The notes under the pieces were generated by a model, which saw only the letters and a program-made list of their open reading frames with translations, ran no database searches and was not told where the DNA came from. This document shows positions 19,424 through 25,745 of a DNA stretch of 25,745 nucleotides, in pieces. Each line of letters begins with the position of its first letter. Within the stretch, counting starts at the first letter, position 1. A program made the translations under genes and the position numbers. The DNA is taken from positions 1 through 25,745 of the IMG/VR virus record IMGVR_UViG_3300009152_000184. One strand, written 5' to 3'. The stretch is from a virus.

Positions 19424-19425
19424 TC

Positions 19426-20469
19426 ATGCCGTTTGTTACGCGCACGAGTTCGCCGAAGCATGTTCATTCGGGCGCTTCTAACCACGATATTGAACTTGAG
19501 GATTTAGAAAAAGCAAGCGGTGAGATCACTGATCCTGCGTTACTGGCGGACATTACCGCTTTGCAAGATTTGTATCAAAGCGCAATCACAGGTATGTCGG
19601 CAGCGGTCACGCGGGCGCAACAGTTATTGGCACAACAGAACCGAACTGGAACACTGGACTTGCGACTGTTTCAAGAAGTCTTTGCCACACAAGCGGTGGA
19701 GGCGCTACGGCAGTCTTTAAGAGATGTGAGCGATGGAACTGCGGAACAGGTGCTTTTGGAGGCTAGGAGAGCCATACAGAGGCTTCCTGCGGGCATTTAC
19801 GGCAAGATGTCCTTTGATGCTAAAGACCCTCGTGCTATCGCATGGGCTGAGGAACGAGCAGGGACAATGATTGCTCAGATTCAGGCTGAGGCGTTGACGG
19901 CTGTTCGCGGGATCATTTCGCGGGTGTTGTCTAGCGGTGGCGGTGTGCCTCGCGCTGCGAAAGAGATTCAGCGGGTGGTTGGTTTGCATGATCGTTGGCA
20001 ACGAGCGGTGGATAACTATTACAACAAAGAGGTGGGAAGGTTGAGTCGCACCATGAGTGTTGATTCGGCGATTCAGAAAGCGGAAGAAGCATCGTTGAAG
20101 TATCGGGATCAGTTGATTAGGGCGCGTTCGTTGAACATTGCTCGTACAGAGATTTTGGCTTCACAGAACATTGGGACTTTGTTGGGCTGGTATCAGGCTT
20201 CGGATCAAGGGTTTTTGGATTTAACTGACGCGAGGAAAGAGTGGGTTGTCGGTCCTGATGGTTGGAAGGGTGTTGAGGTTTGCGCGATTTGTATGGATTT
20301 GGCTGGTCAGCAGGTTCCTGTAACGGCGGTGTTTTCTAATGGTGAGATTTGTCCTCCAGCGCATCCGTCTTGCCGTTGTTCTATGTCGTTGTTGACTTTG
20401 GTTTCGTTTGAGGAGCAACAGGCTTCTCGTATTGCGGATGAAGCGTTGTTGAATGATGCTGGTTTCTGA
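19426..20469 (+). CDS. Head morphogenesis protein (Mu F / SPP1 gp7-like)
   Basis: 347 residues. The middle is long helices (AVTRAQQLLAQQNRTGTLDL and others). Near the C-terminus is the signature of the Mu F-like domain: VCAICMDLAGQQVPV followed by CPPAHPSCRCSMSLL, a Cys/His cluster typical of minor head proteins. Together with RSLNIARTEILASQNIGT ('ARTE' motif) it identifies the family, which assists capsid assembly and is a few copies per virion. It starts 2 nt after the portal stop, without a clear ribosome site. Its stop overlaps the next ATG. Codon use becomes strongly G/T-rich toward its end. Confidence 0.85.
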   Translation: MPFVTRTSSPKHVHSGASNHDIELEDLEKASGEITDPALLADITALQDLYQSAITGMSAAVTRAQQLLAQQNRTGTLDLRLFQEVFATQAVEALRQSLRDVSDGTAEQVLLEARRAIQRLPAGIYGKMSFDAKDPRAIAWAEERAGTMIAQIQAEALTAVRGIISRVLSSGGGVPRAAKEIQRVVGLHDRWQRAVDNYYNKEVGRLSRTMSVDSAIQKAEEASLKYRDQLIRARSLNIARTEILASQNIGTLLGWYQASDQGFLDLTDARKEWVVGPDGWKGVEVCAICMDLAGQQVPVTAVFSNGEICPPAHPSCRCSMSLLTLVSFEEQQASRIADEALLNDAGF

Positions 20470-21917
20470 TGATTGTTGATGCGAAGTGGGAAGCAACGAT
20501 TCGTAAGTCTGTTCGCGATCAAGTAGCGAAGTTCAATCCTTACCATGACGAGTTGGGAAGGTTCACCACAGGCGGTGTGTCATCCGCGGTAGCAGACTCA
20601 ATCATCGCCCGTGTCAAAGCAAACGGCGGGCTGTCAGTTAAGATTCTGACTGGCGAAGAACCAACTGACGGCTTTATGGTGGCTCAACAAGGTCAAAACT
20701 TAGAAGTCAAAGAAGAAGATTTCTTTGATGCGAAGAAGGGTAAAGCCGCGTTAAGCGCCTATTTGAAAGCAAAAAAATTGGTGTTCGGCAAAGATCAGTA
20801 TTTAGGACTTTGGTGGAACAAAGATAAAAAAGAAATCAGTTTGGATGTAGTTGATAGGATCAAAACTCGTAGTAAGGCGACCAAGGCTGGTCGGGAAAGA
20901 AACCAACAGGCTATTTGGGATGTCAAAAATCAGGAAGAAATCAACACAGGAGGAACAGGTGACAGAACAACCGAACCAACCCTTGCATCTAGCAAAACCT
21001 CCAAAGCCTTTGGCGGAGATGACAGATCAGGAGATAGAGGAGTTCGCATCCCAAGTTTGGGAAAGATTCGTACAGGAAAACAACGGGTAGTTCAGCAAAC
21101 TATTCGCGCAAAAGTTTTCAAAGTTTCGTTTGGTGGTGATCGGAGCGAAGCAGGTAGATACGCGGCAAACATGCGATGGCAGGGTCGTTCAGAGGCTATA
21201 AGTCCTAGAGCAAAAGACATTTCAAAAGAGTTAGGGCTTTTTTTTGGTAAAGACCCTAATGAATACTTGAAGTCGGAAGGTTACAAAGAAATACAGAAAA
21301 GAGAAGGTGAAAATCAAACCGACTATTTTTCTGACACTAGATTAGAAATAATTGCGGACAAACAAGGTTTTTCGGGTTTACCAAAGGTGGTTTCATCTGA
21401 GGAAATGACACGATTAGAAAAAGAAGGTTGGACTATTGCTTATCGGGGGATTAGCACCATATTTATTGCTACCCCAAACAGACAAACGACCTTGAACGCC
21501 GAAGATTTAGCGGAGGAGTTTAGAACAGGCAAGTATTTTGGGGGTCATGGGGTTCACGGCAACGGAACATATTTTGCGACAGACAAAGAAGTGGCTCAAA
21601 CTTTTGCCGAAAATGAGAGCGAAACAAACGGAACGGTAATCAAAGTGGCGATTCCGCCCAATGTGTTGATGGAACGAAACGAATTAAAAAATGAGGTAAT
21701 AAAACATCAGGATAGTTTCAAAAAACCTTCAAGAGCGTTTTTTGGTGACGATGACATAGGAAGAGTGTTAGCCGCTAAAGGAGTGAGGGGGGCAAGAATG
21801 AACTTGAGACTTTCGGGGTCATTTGTTGCCGATGTTGGGGCAGCGATTGAATCTAATGTAATTTTAATTTTTGATAGGTCTATGCTTGCTGTTGAAGAAA
21901 GCAAAAAAACAAAATGA
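20469..21917 (+). CDS. Composite protein: HDE-GRF domain + shared tag + ADP-ribosyltransferase
   Basis: 482 residues in three parts. Residues 1-165: KFNPYHDELGRFTTGG (21-36), then DGFMVAQQGQNLEV, and AGRERNQQAIWDVKNQEEIN with TGGTG; I know this as a complete small phage protein. Residues 218-237: shared tag KVSFGGDRSEAGRYAANMRW. C-terminal ADP-ribosyltransferase: WTIAYRGIST (Arg326), then GGHGVHGNGTYFATDKEVAQ, a pattern of phage head-associated ARTs. These enzymes move ADP-ribose from NAD+ onto host proteins. Residues 164-207 are oddly Ser/Thr/Gly/Arg-rich and overlap a plausible gene in another frame (20959-21090). This suggests two genes joined across an old junction. Coupled to the neighbours by overlaps. 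Confidence 0.7.
   Translation: MIVDAKWEATIRKSVRDQVAKFNPYHDELGRFTTGGVSSAVADSIIARVKANGGLSVKILTGEEPTDGFMVAQQGQNLEVKEEDFFDAKKGKAALSAYLKAKKLVFGKDQYLGLWWNKDKKEISLDVVDRIKTRSKATKAGRERNQQAIWDVKNQEEINTGGTGDRTTEPTLASSKTSKAFGGDDRSGDRGVRIPSLGKIRTGKQRVVQQTIRAKVFKVSFGGDRSEAGRYAANMRWQGRSEAISPRAKDISKELGLFFGKDPNEYLKSEGYKEIQKREGENQTDYFSDTRLEIIADKQGFSGLPKVVSSEEMTRLEKEGWTIAYRGISTIFIATPNRQTTLNAEDLAEEFRTGKYFGGHGVHGNGTYFATDKEVAQTFAENESETNGTVIKVAIPPNVLMERNELKNEVIKHQDSFKKPSRAFFGDDDIGRVLAAKGVRGARMNLRLSGSFVADVGAAIESNVILIFDRSMLAVEESKKTK
20959..21090 (+). CDS. Overlapping small acidic protein (43 aa) in another frame
   Basis: GTG 20959 has a perfect ribosome site (AGGAGG, 20948-20953) 5 nt upstream. The product reads naturally (LHLAKPPKPLAEMTDQEIEE, then FASQVWERFV), whereas the long frame through the same DNA is low in hydrophobic residues. 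It probably was, or is, a free-standing gene that follows the HDE-GRF domain. The 132-nt overlap with the composite ART frame is nearly complete. Confidence 0.5.
   Translation: MTEQPNQPLHLAKPPKPLAEMTDQEIEEFASQVWERFVQENNG
21120..21179 (+). other. Shared tag, copy 2 (in first ART)
   Basis: Encodes KVSFGGDRSEAGRYAANMRW at residues 218-237, directly after the joined region and about 90 residues ahead of the ART catalytic core. Confidence 0.9.
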
Positions 21918-23107
21918 CACCTACTCAGTCACGGCAATTAGCATCTCTTGTACAAACTTTTTCACCAAAACAAAAGGCTGATTTCTATTATTTCACGATG
22001 GTTTTAGACCAAGACCCGTTGGCTTATCTCTCTGACGATGTTCAAATGTTGAAAGTTTCTTTTGGTGGGGACAGATCAGAAGCAGGCAGATATGCCGCAA
22101 ATCAAAGATGGCAGGGTCAAAAAAAGTTGGAAACGAGTGTTGGTTTTACTGGCACCGATTTGGATTCAGACGGAGAAAAGTATTCAGAAGATGCTTCAAG
22201 TTCTGAACTTAACAAAATGTTTCAATCGGACATTTTTTTTGCCTTAGAGCAATCCTCTGAGTCTGAACCAGCGCAATTGTTAAAAAAAATTGCTGTTAAA
22301 GGAATTATTGATGGTATGACGGATGTTTCTGAAGAAGATGTTTCGGAGGCTTGTTTAGCGTTATTTGGTACCGCAAGCAATCTCCCAAATCATCTCGCTG
22401 TAATTGTGGATAAACAAAGATTTGTTCAACATTTTGTGGATCAATGGGCTGGTTCTTCAAACGATAGTCAACGAGACAGTCTTTTAGTTCAACGAGCAGT
22501 TGAAAAAGTTTTTGGGTTAGTTGGTGTTTTGGAAACACAAGAAATGGAATCCGAAGATAGTTTTGCCGCGGAAGAACCCGATTTAGAAGCAAAAGAATTA
22601 TTAAAAAATCCCGCTGTAGAAAAAGTTTTAACTAGTTTTCTTAGAGCGCAATATGCCAACACTCAATCATATTTCAAGAGTAAAGGAATTAAAACAGTAG
22701 AGGTTTTGCGAGGCGCGGCAATGTTATCCGTAAGGGAACAATTAAATAGTTACAATCAAGATCATCAAAGAAGCAAAACTTTAGATAATGATGTTCCAAA
22801 TGAAGGAAATATGGAGGTTTGGTCGCCGCTTCGTCCACTTTCATCTTGGTCAATTAGCGGTAGTGTCGCCGATGATTTTGCGGGTGTGCAATCTCATTAC
22901 ATTCAACCCGAAGGTGTAGTTTTTAGAACACGGGTTCCAGTTTCAAGGGTTTTTGCGACACCTTTTACGGGAATTGGCTGCGCTAATGAATATGAAATGG
23001 TTTTGTTGGGCGGAAGAATAGACGCTAAGGCGGGGACTTCTTCGGGTGCAACCGAAAGCGCTGTCAACTATACGGCTTTGTATGGCGAAAAGGATCAATA
23101 CTCGTGA
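21914..23107 (+). CDS. Tagged R-S-E ADP-ribosyltransferase
   Basis: 397 residues. The shared tag is at 47-66 (KVSFGGDRSEAGRYAANQRW). The C-terminal ART domain shows all three conserved elements: QSYFKSKGIKTVEVLRG (Arg266), the STS-like SSWSISGSVADDF (310-322) and the E-x-E motif NEYEMVLLGG (Glu359, Glu361). E-x-E with R and S marks the arginine-modifying (CT-like H-Y-E excluded) R-S-E group. The central part (about 80-235) is acidic. The enzyme would use NAD+ to modify host proteins, as T4 Alt and ModA do with RNA polymerase. It overlaps the first ART by 4 nt and the GNAT gene by 4 nt. It is visibly richer in A+T than the head genes, suggesting later acquisition. Confidence 0.75.
   Translation: MTPTQSRQLASLVQTFSPKQKADFYYFTMVLDQDPLAYLSDDVQMLKVSFGGDRSEAGRYAANQRWQGQKKLETSVGFTGTDLDSDGEKYSEDASSSELNKMFQSDIFFALEQSSESEPAQLLKKIAVKGIIDGMTDVSEEDVSEACLALFGTASNLPNHLAVIVDKQRFVQHFVDQWAGSSNDSQRDSLLVQRAVEKVFGLVGVLETQEMESEDSFAAEEPDLEAKELLKNPAVEKVLTSFLRAQYANTQSYFKSKGIKTVEVLRGAAMLSVREQLNSYNQDHQRSKTLDNDVPNEGNMEVWSPLRPLSSWSISGSVADDFAGVQSHYIQPEGVVFRTRVPVSRVFATPFTGIGCANEYEMVLLGGRIDAKAGTSSGATESAVNYTALYGEKDQYS
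22052..22111 (+). other. Shared tag, copy 3 (in second ART)
   Basis: Encodes KVSFGGDRSEAGRYAANQRW at residues 47-66, with A/T-rich codons unlike those of copy 1. Confidence 0.9.
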
Positions 23108-24162
23108 GACAAAGAATTGTTATGGATAACTCACTTCGCAATAGCGATTGGGTTAAGGCATCTAGTTTTGATTTTCCTTCGGTTAAGAATCTTGCCGATT
23201 TTGAACGGGCAATGTTGATTCCTTCTGAGCCCCTTGCTCGGCGCACGAAGTTGGCTTCGTATGCGGGGATGGCTTGGTTTCCTGTTGCTCCTGACGATAT
23301 TCGCCATGCGATTATAGAGGCTGCGCGTCAACAGGATTTGGTAAAAATGTTGAAATCTAAAGGTTTGTCTGCGCTTGAGAAGTCCAAGTTGAAAGATGAT
23401 GTGTTTATGTTGTTGGTTGCCGAAAAACTTTCTAAGGTTTCGTTTGGTGGTGACAGATCGGAAGCAGGTCGGTTCGCCGCTAATCAACGCTGGAAAAACC
23501 ATCAGAAAAAAGAAGATGACAAAAAGGGTCAAAGCAATAAAAGCCCTGTTGCTCAATCCATTCTTGAAGCCAACGAATCGCTCAAAAAAGCGGGTTTGAC
23601 TGTTCGTGTGATGGAGATAACAAAAAGAGATACAGAATTATCACAAAGATTAACAAACTCAATTGAAAAATCAGCCACAATAATACGCAAAAGCAAAAAC
23701 TTTGCCCCCTTTACCCAAGAGAGATGGTTTTCTGAGGCGGTCAACTTAATGAAGAGTAGCGTCTATTTTGAGGACACAGAATACAACTACCGTAATCCTG
23801 ATCCCGTTGGTCAGTTCATTATTTTGGTTGAAAAAGGCAAAGCCATAGTTGGTGCTATGAGATTTGCTCCTGATTCTTTCCTTGAAGGATTCAAACATTT
23901 ACAAGAAGGAGAAATACCTTCTGCTGGCTCATTGAGGGTTGTTAAGGGTGTTGGTACCGCAATGTTTGGTGAGGCACTAAAAATAGCGGCACGAACAGGA
24001 ACGGGAAAAATAAAAATAGAAGCACTAAACACCGCAGAATCATTTTGGAAATCTCAGGGTTTTAAGCGAGTCAAAAATGCTAAACTTAAAGAAAACTCTA
24101 CTTACGACATGATAATAGACGCAGATACCGTGCAAACACTTGTTAAGGAGATTTCATCGTGA
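23104..24162 (+). CDS. Tagged GNAT acetyltransferase
   Basis: 352 residues. The start is GTG 23104, coupled to the ART stop (GTGA) with AAAAGGA upstream; ATG 23122 is an alternative. Residues 1-110 are an unrecognised N-terminal region. The shared tag lies at 111-130. The C-terminal domain fits the GNAT fold: IILVEKGKAIVGAMRFAP (strands), SLRVVKGVGTAMFGEALKIA (275-295, acetyl-CoA binding), and NTAESFWKSQGFKRVKN near the end. GNATs acetylate amines on proteins or small molecules using acetyl-CoA; the substrate is unknown. Phage GNATs sometimes modify host proteins. It ends in a coupled start for a 31-aa peptide. Confidence 0.7.
   Translation: MRQRIVMDNSLRNSDWVKASSFDFPSVKNLADFERAMLIPSEPLARRTKLASYAGMAWFPVAPDDIRHAIIEAARQQDLVKMLKSKGLSALEKSKLKDDVFMLLVAEKLSKVSFGGDRSEAGRFAANQRWKNHQKKEDDKKGQSNKSPVAQSILEANESLKKAGLTVRVMEITKRDTELSQRLTNSIEKSATIIRKSKNFAPFTQERWFSEAVNLMKSSVYFEDTEYNYRNPDPVGQFIILVEKGKAIVGAMRFAPDSFLEGFKHLQEGEIPSAGSLRVVKGVGTAMFGEALKIAARTGTGKIKIEALNTAESFWKSQGFKRVKNAKLKENSTYDMIIDADTVQTLVKEISS
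23434..23493 (+). other. Shared tag, copy 4 (in GNAT protein)
   Basis: Encodes KVSFGGDRSEAGRFAANQRW at residues 111-130, in the middle of the protein rather than at its N-terminus. Confidence 0.9.
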
Positions 24163-24254
24163 CCATTCCTACTTTTGACGAAATGGATGATGCCATTGAA
24201 GGATTACTGGAACTTTTTGAGGAAGAAGATTCGGATTTGTTGACAAACGATTAA
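24159..24254 (+). CDS. Small very acidic peptide (31 aa)
   Basis: GTG 24159 has ribosome site AAGGAG (24145-24150) and overlaps the GNAT stop. The product (FDEMDDAIEGLLELFEEEDS) is acidic and helical. It might be an antitoxin-like or chaperone partner of the preceding enzyme, but that is only a guess. TTGACA at 24240-24245 near its end, with TAGTCT 17 nt on, is a weak promoter candidate. Confidence 0.5.
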   Translation: MTIPTFDEMDDAIEGLLELFEEEDSDLLTND

Positions 24255-24289
24255 GCACCGTCTAGTCTTTGGTGGTGGGGGTTTAGGGC

Positions 24290-24295
24290 TACCAT
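24290..24295 (+). promoter_or_regulatory. Candidate -10 box for a leaderless ParB-like gene
   Basis: TACCAT ends 6 nt before GTG 24302, and the start lacks a ribosome site. No clear -35 at the matching distance. Confidence 0.25.
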
Positions 24296-24301
24296 CGCAA
24301 T

Positions 24302-25264
24302 GTGCAAACAACAGCCTCAAAAGTACGATTGGATGTTTTGAAAAGGCTTAATACTGTACAAAAGTTTAATCCAAACCATGACGAATTGGGTAGATTCTCA
24401 ACTGGTTCAAGCGCTTCATCAAGGTATGTAGAAGGTTTCGGTCACATTCAGCGTTCCGCAAGCGGAGAATGGACGGACTCTCAGGGAGTCTCTCTTGCTC
24501 CTCGCGTCACCATGGCGATTAGGATGCGCGACCAACTTGCTTTGCGCGACAAAGCCATTGCCGAAGGAACTGCGCCTGAACCACCATCACCGTTCAAAGT
24601 TCAAGAGGTTGTTGACCGTACTGCTAAAGGTTTGAAGTCGGAGATTCCTGCACCATTGTTAAAAACGGTTTTAGACAACATGGCTGATCGGACAGATGAT
24701 CCAAACATTGCAAATATCAGGCTTGATGTGCCATGGGTAAAGTTGGGTCGTGAAAGTCTTGGCTTAACAAGGGATCAAGCACCGCAAGTACCAACGAACC
24801 TAAAACAAAAGTTTTTGTCTGACATGGAGACTCGTGGAGTAAAGATTTACCGTGAGGAACTTTCCGCGTCACCATTGACACCAACCCAAACACAGATTTC
24901 GGGTCGCGCTGCGGGGCAGATTATGCGCCGTATGGAAGCAGGAAAAGATCGTTTTGCAGACAATTTTGATGCTGGAGCGGTAATTGTTTCTGCTGACAAC
25001 TATGTGATTGATGGTCATCATAGGTGGGCTGGTCAGGTTGCTTCTGAGATGGCTGGTTCTACCTCGCGCATGAGGGCTTTGCGTGTTGGTTTGAACGCTA
25101 AAGAATTGATTGGTGTTATTAGGGCTTGGGATGTGGCAAACAATGTTGAAACTTTGGCTATGGGTGAGGATCGTGGTTATTCGCCTGCAACAAAGATGGC
25201 GATGTTGTACAAGGCGATTGATGTAGCAGTTTTTGATGCGAAAGATAAGGTTTGGTGTGCCTGA
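24302..25264 (+). CDS. ParB-like protein with N-terminal HDE-GRF motif
   Basis: 320 residues from GTG 24302. The N-terminus has KVRLDVLKRLNTVQ then KFNPNHDELGRFSTG, the same motif as in the first ART. The C-terminal half carries the ParB/Srx-like signature VIVSADNYVIDGHHRWAGQV, a form of the 'DGHHRWxA' nucleotide-binding motif often seen in phage head-module proteins. A nuclease or NTP-binding role is plausible but unproven. Upstream, GHIQRSASGEWTDSQG recalls small phage structural repeats. The stop lies just inside the next reading frame. It sits between effector-like genes and the prohead protease. Confidence 0.7.
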   Translation: MQTTASKVRLDVLKRLNTVQKFNPNHDELGRFSTGSSASSRYVEGFGHIQRSASGEWTDSQGVSLAPRVTMAIRMRDQLALRDKAIAEGTAPEPPSPFKVQEVVDRTAKGLKSEIPAPLLKTVLDNMADRTDDPNIANIRLDVPWVKLGRESLGLTRDQAPQVPTNLKQKFLSDMETRGVKIYREELSASPLTPTQTQISGRAAGQIMRRMEAGKDRFADNFDAGAVIVSADNYVIDGHHRWAGQVASEMAGSTSRMRALRVGLNAKELIGVIRAWDVANNVETLAMGEDRGYSPATKMAMLYKAIDVAVFDAKDKVWCA

Positions 25265-25745
25265 GCAAATGACCGAAGAAGCAACTTTGCAAAATGTTCA
25301 GGATTGGATGGACGGCAAGATCAGTTGGAATGATTTACCGCAACATTGCAAGGACGCAATTGATGAAGCAATTTTAGAGTTGTCTGAAAGCGAACCTGAA
25401 GAAGAACCTGTTGTCACTGAGGAGCCTTTCACCGCAGAAATTGTAAAGCAGGCTCAACCGATTGAAGAGATGTTACATAAGGCTGATAACGAGCATCGTT
25501 TCACGCTTGGACCTTGGTACATCCCGAATCAGTATGACGCTCATGGTGAGTGGACTGACGCTGATGAGTTGCAGAAGTCGTTGTGGGAATATGTGCGGAG
25601 CGGGGATCGTGGGATTCGGTTGCAACACAACAAAGATATTGTGGCTGGCGAATGGTTGGAAGCGATGTCGTTTCCTGTTCCTGTGACCATTGGTATGTCT
25701 AAGGACGCGACTTCTAAGCAGGTTTCTTATCCTGCTGGAACAGTG
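25257..25745 (+). CDS. XkdF-type prohead protease (3' end outside window)
   Basis: 163 residues seen. Start GTG 25257 (AAGG 6 nt upstream, overlapping the previous stop); ATG 25269 is an alternative. After an acidic N-terminal region (SESEPEEEPVVTEEPF), the segment RFTLGPWYIPNQYDAHGEWT, then DADELQKSLWEYVRSGDRGI and RLQHNKDIVAGEWLEAMSFP, follows the XkdF/putative phage serine protease family. These proteases trim scaffold and head proteins during capsid maturation. Its place downstream of portal and head morphogenesis genes is standard. The window ends before the catalytic domain is complete. Confidence 0.8.
   Translation, partial: MPEQMTEEATLQNVQDWMDGKISWNDLPQHCKDAIDEAILELSESEPEEEPVVTEEPFTAEIVKQAQPIEEMLHKADNEHRFTLGPWYIPNQYDAHGEWTDADELQKSLWEYVRSGDRGIRLQHNKDIVAGEWLEAMSFPVPVTIGMSKDATSKQVSYPAGTV

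Noticed and set aside
1-25745. tRNA, rRNA, integrase or insertion sequence
   Set aside because: I saw no tRNA-like cloverleaf, rRNA segment, transposase or recombinase gene. The palindromes in terL only resemble recombinase core sites in layout.

Overview
The window looks like one contiguous stretch of a tailed double-stranded DNA phage (or prophage) genome. All the genes I can support are on the + strand and tightly packed, with many 4-nt ATGA/GTGA or 8-nt stop/start overlaps. The host is probably an actinobacterium. Reasons are a WhiB-type iron-sulphur regulator, several -10 boxes placed 6-7 nt before an ATG/GTG with no ribosome site (leaderless starts are common in that phylum), and gene families I associate with actinophages. 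The moderate-to-low GC would fit aquatic low-GC Actinobacteria, but that host guess is inference.

Region 1 (1-8674) holds metabolic, modification and regulatory genes. In order: the tail of an excisionase-like gene, a small His-rich membrane peptide, and a sigma70-type promoter driving a GS-like amidoligase and a class II glutamine amidotransferase. Then come WhiB, a ParB-like protein with a methyltransferase, small HTH and coiled-coil proteins, a C5 cytosine DNA methyltransferase, a CmoA-like methyltransferase, a C3HC4 RING-finger protein, and several small unknown or zinc-binding proteins. A 131-nt stretch without a single G (8790-8920) separates this block from the packaging genes.

Region 2 (9005-14020) is packaging plus candidate cargo. 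It has the small and large terminase subunits, the latter with a repeat-bearing insertion in its nuclease domain. A terminator follows, then a Dps-like ferritin, a basic DUF5872-type protein and a zinc-motif protein. The last three share a short N-terminal motif.

Region 3 (14025-17944) is an island of about 16 very small genes with two TTGACA-N17-TATGCT promoters. It includes an XRE repressor-like protein, a DUF3846 protein and an LPD29-like protein, and ends in a weak terminator.

Region 4 (17980-25745) is head assembly: a leaderless portal gene and a Mu F-like head morphogenesis gene, then a run of effector-like proteins (two ADP-ribosyltransferases, a GNAT acetyltransferase, a ParB-like protein), then an XkdF-type prohead protease cut by the window end.

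The most interesting signal is a conserved 20-residue module (KVSFGGDRSEAGRxAANxRW). It is attached to four otherwise unrelated proteins, with divergent synonymous codons but a conserved peptide. With the N-terminal VR[IV]K[ST]xMR motif (Dps, DUF5872 and zinc-motif proteins) and the FNPxHDELGRF motif (one ART and the ParB-like protein), it suggests a portable tag that directs cargo into the virion for delivery with the DNA. One tagged gene seems to carry a promoter fossil between tag and body, as if the tag had been grafted in front of a free-standing gene.
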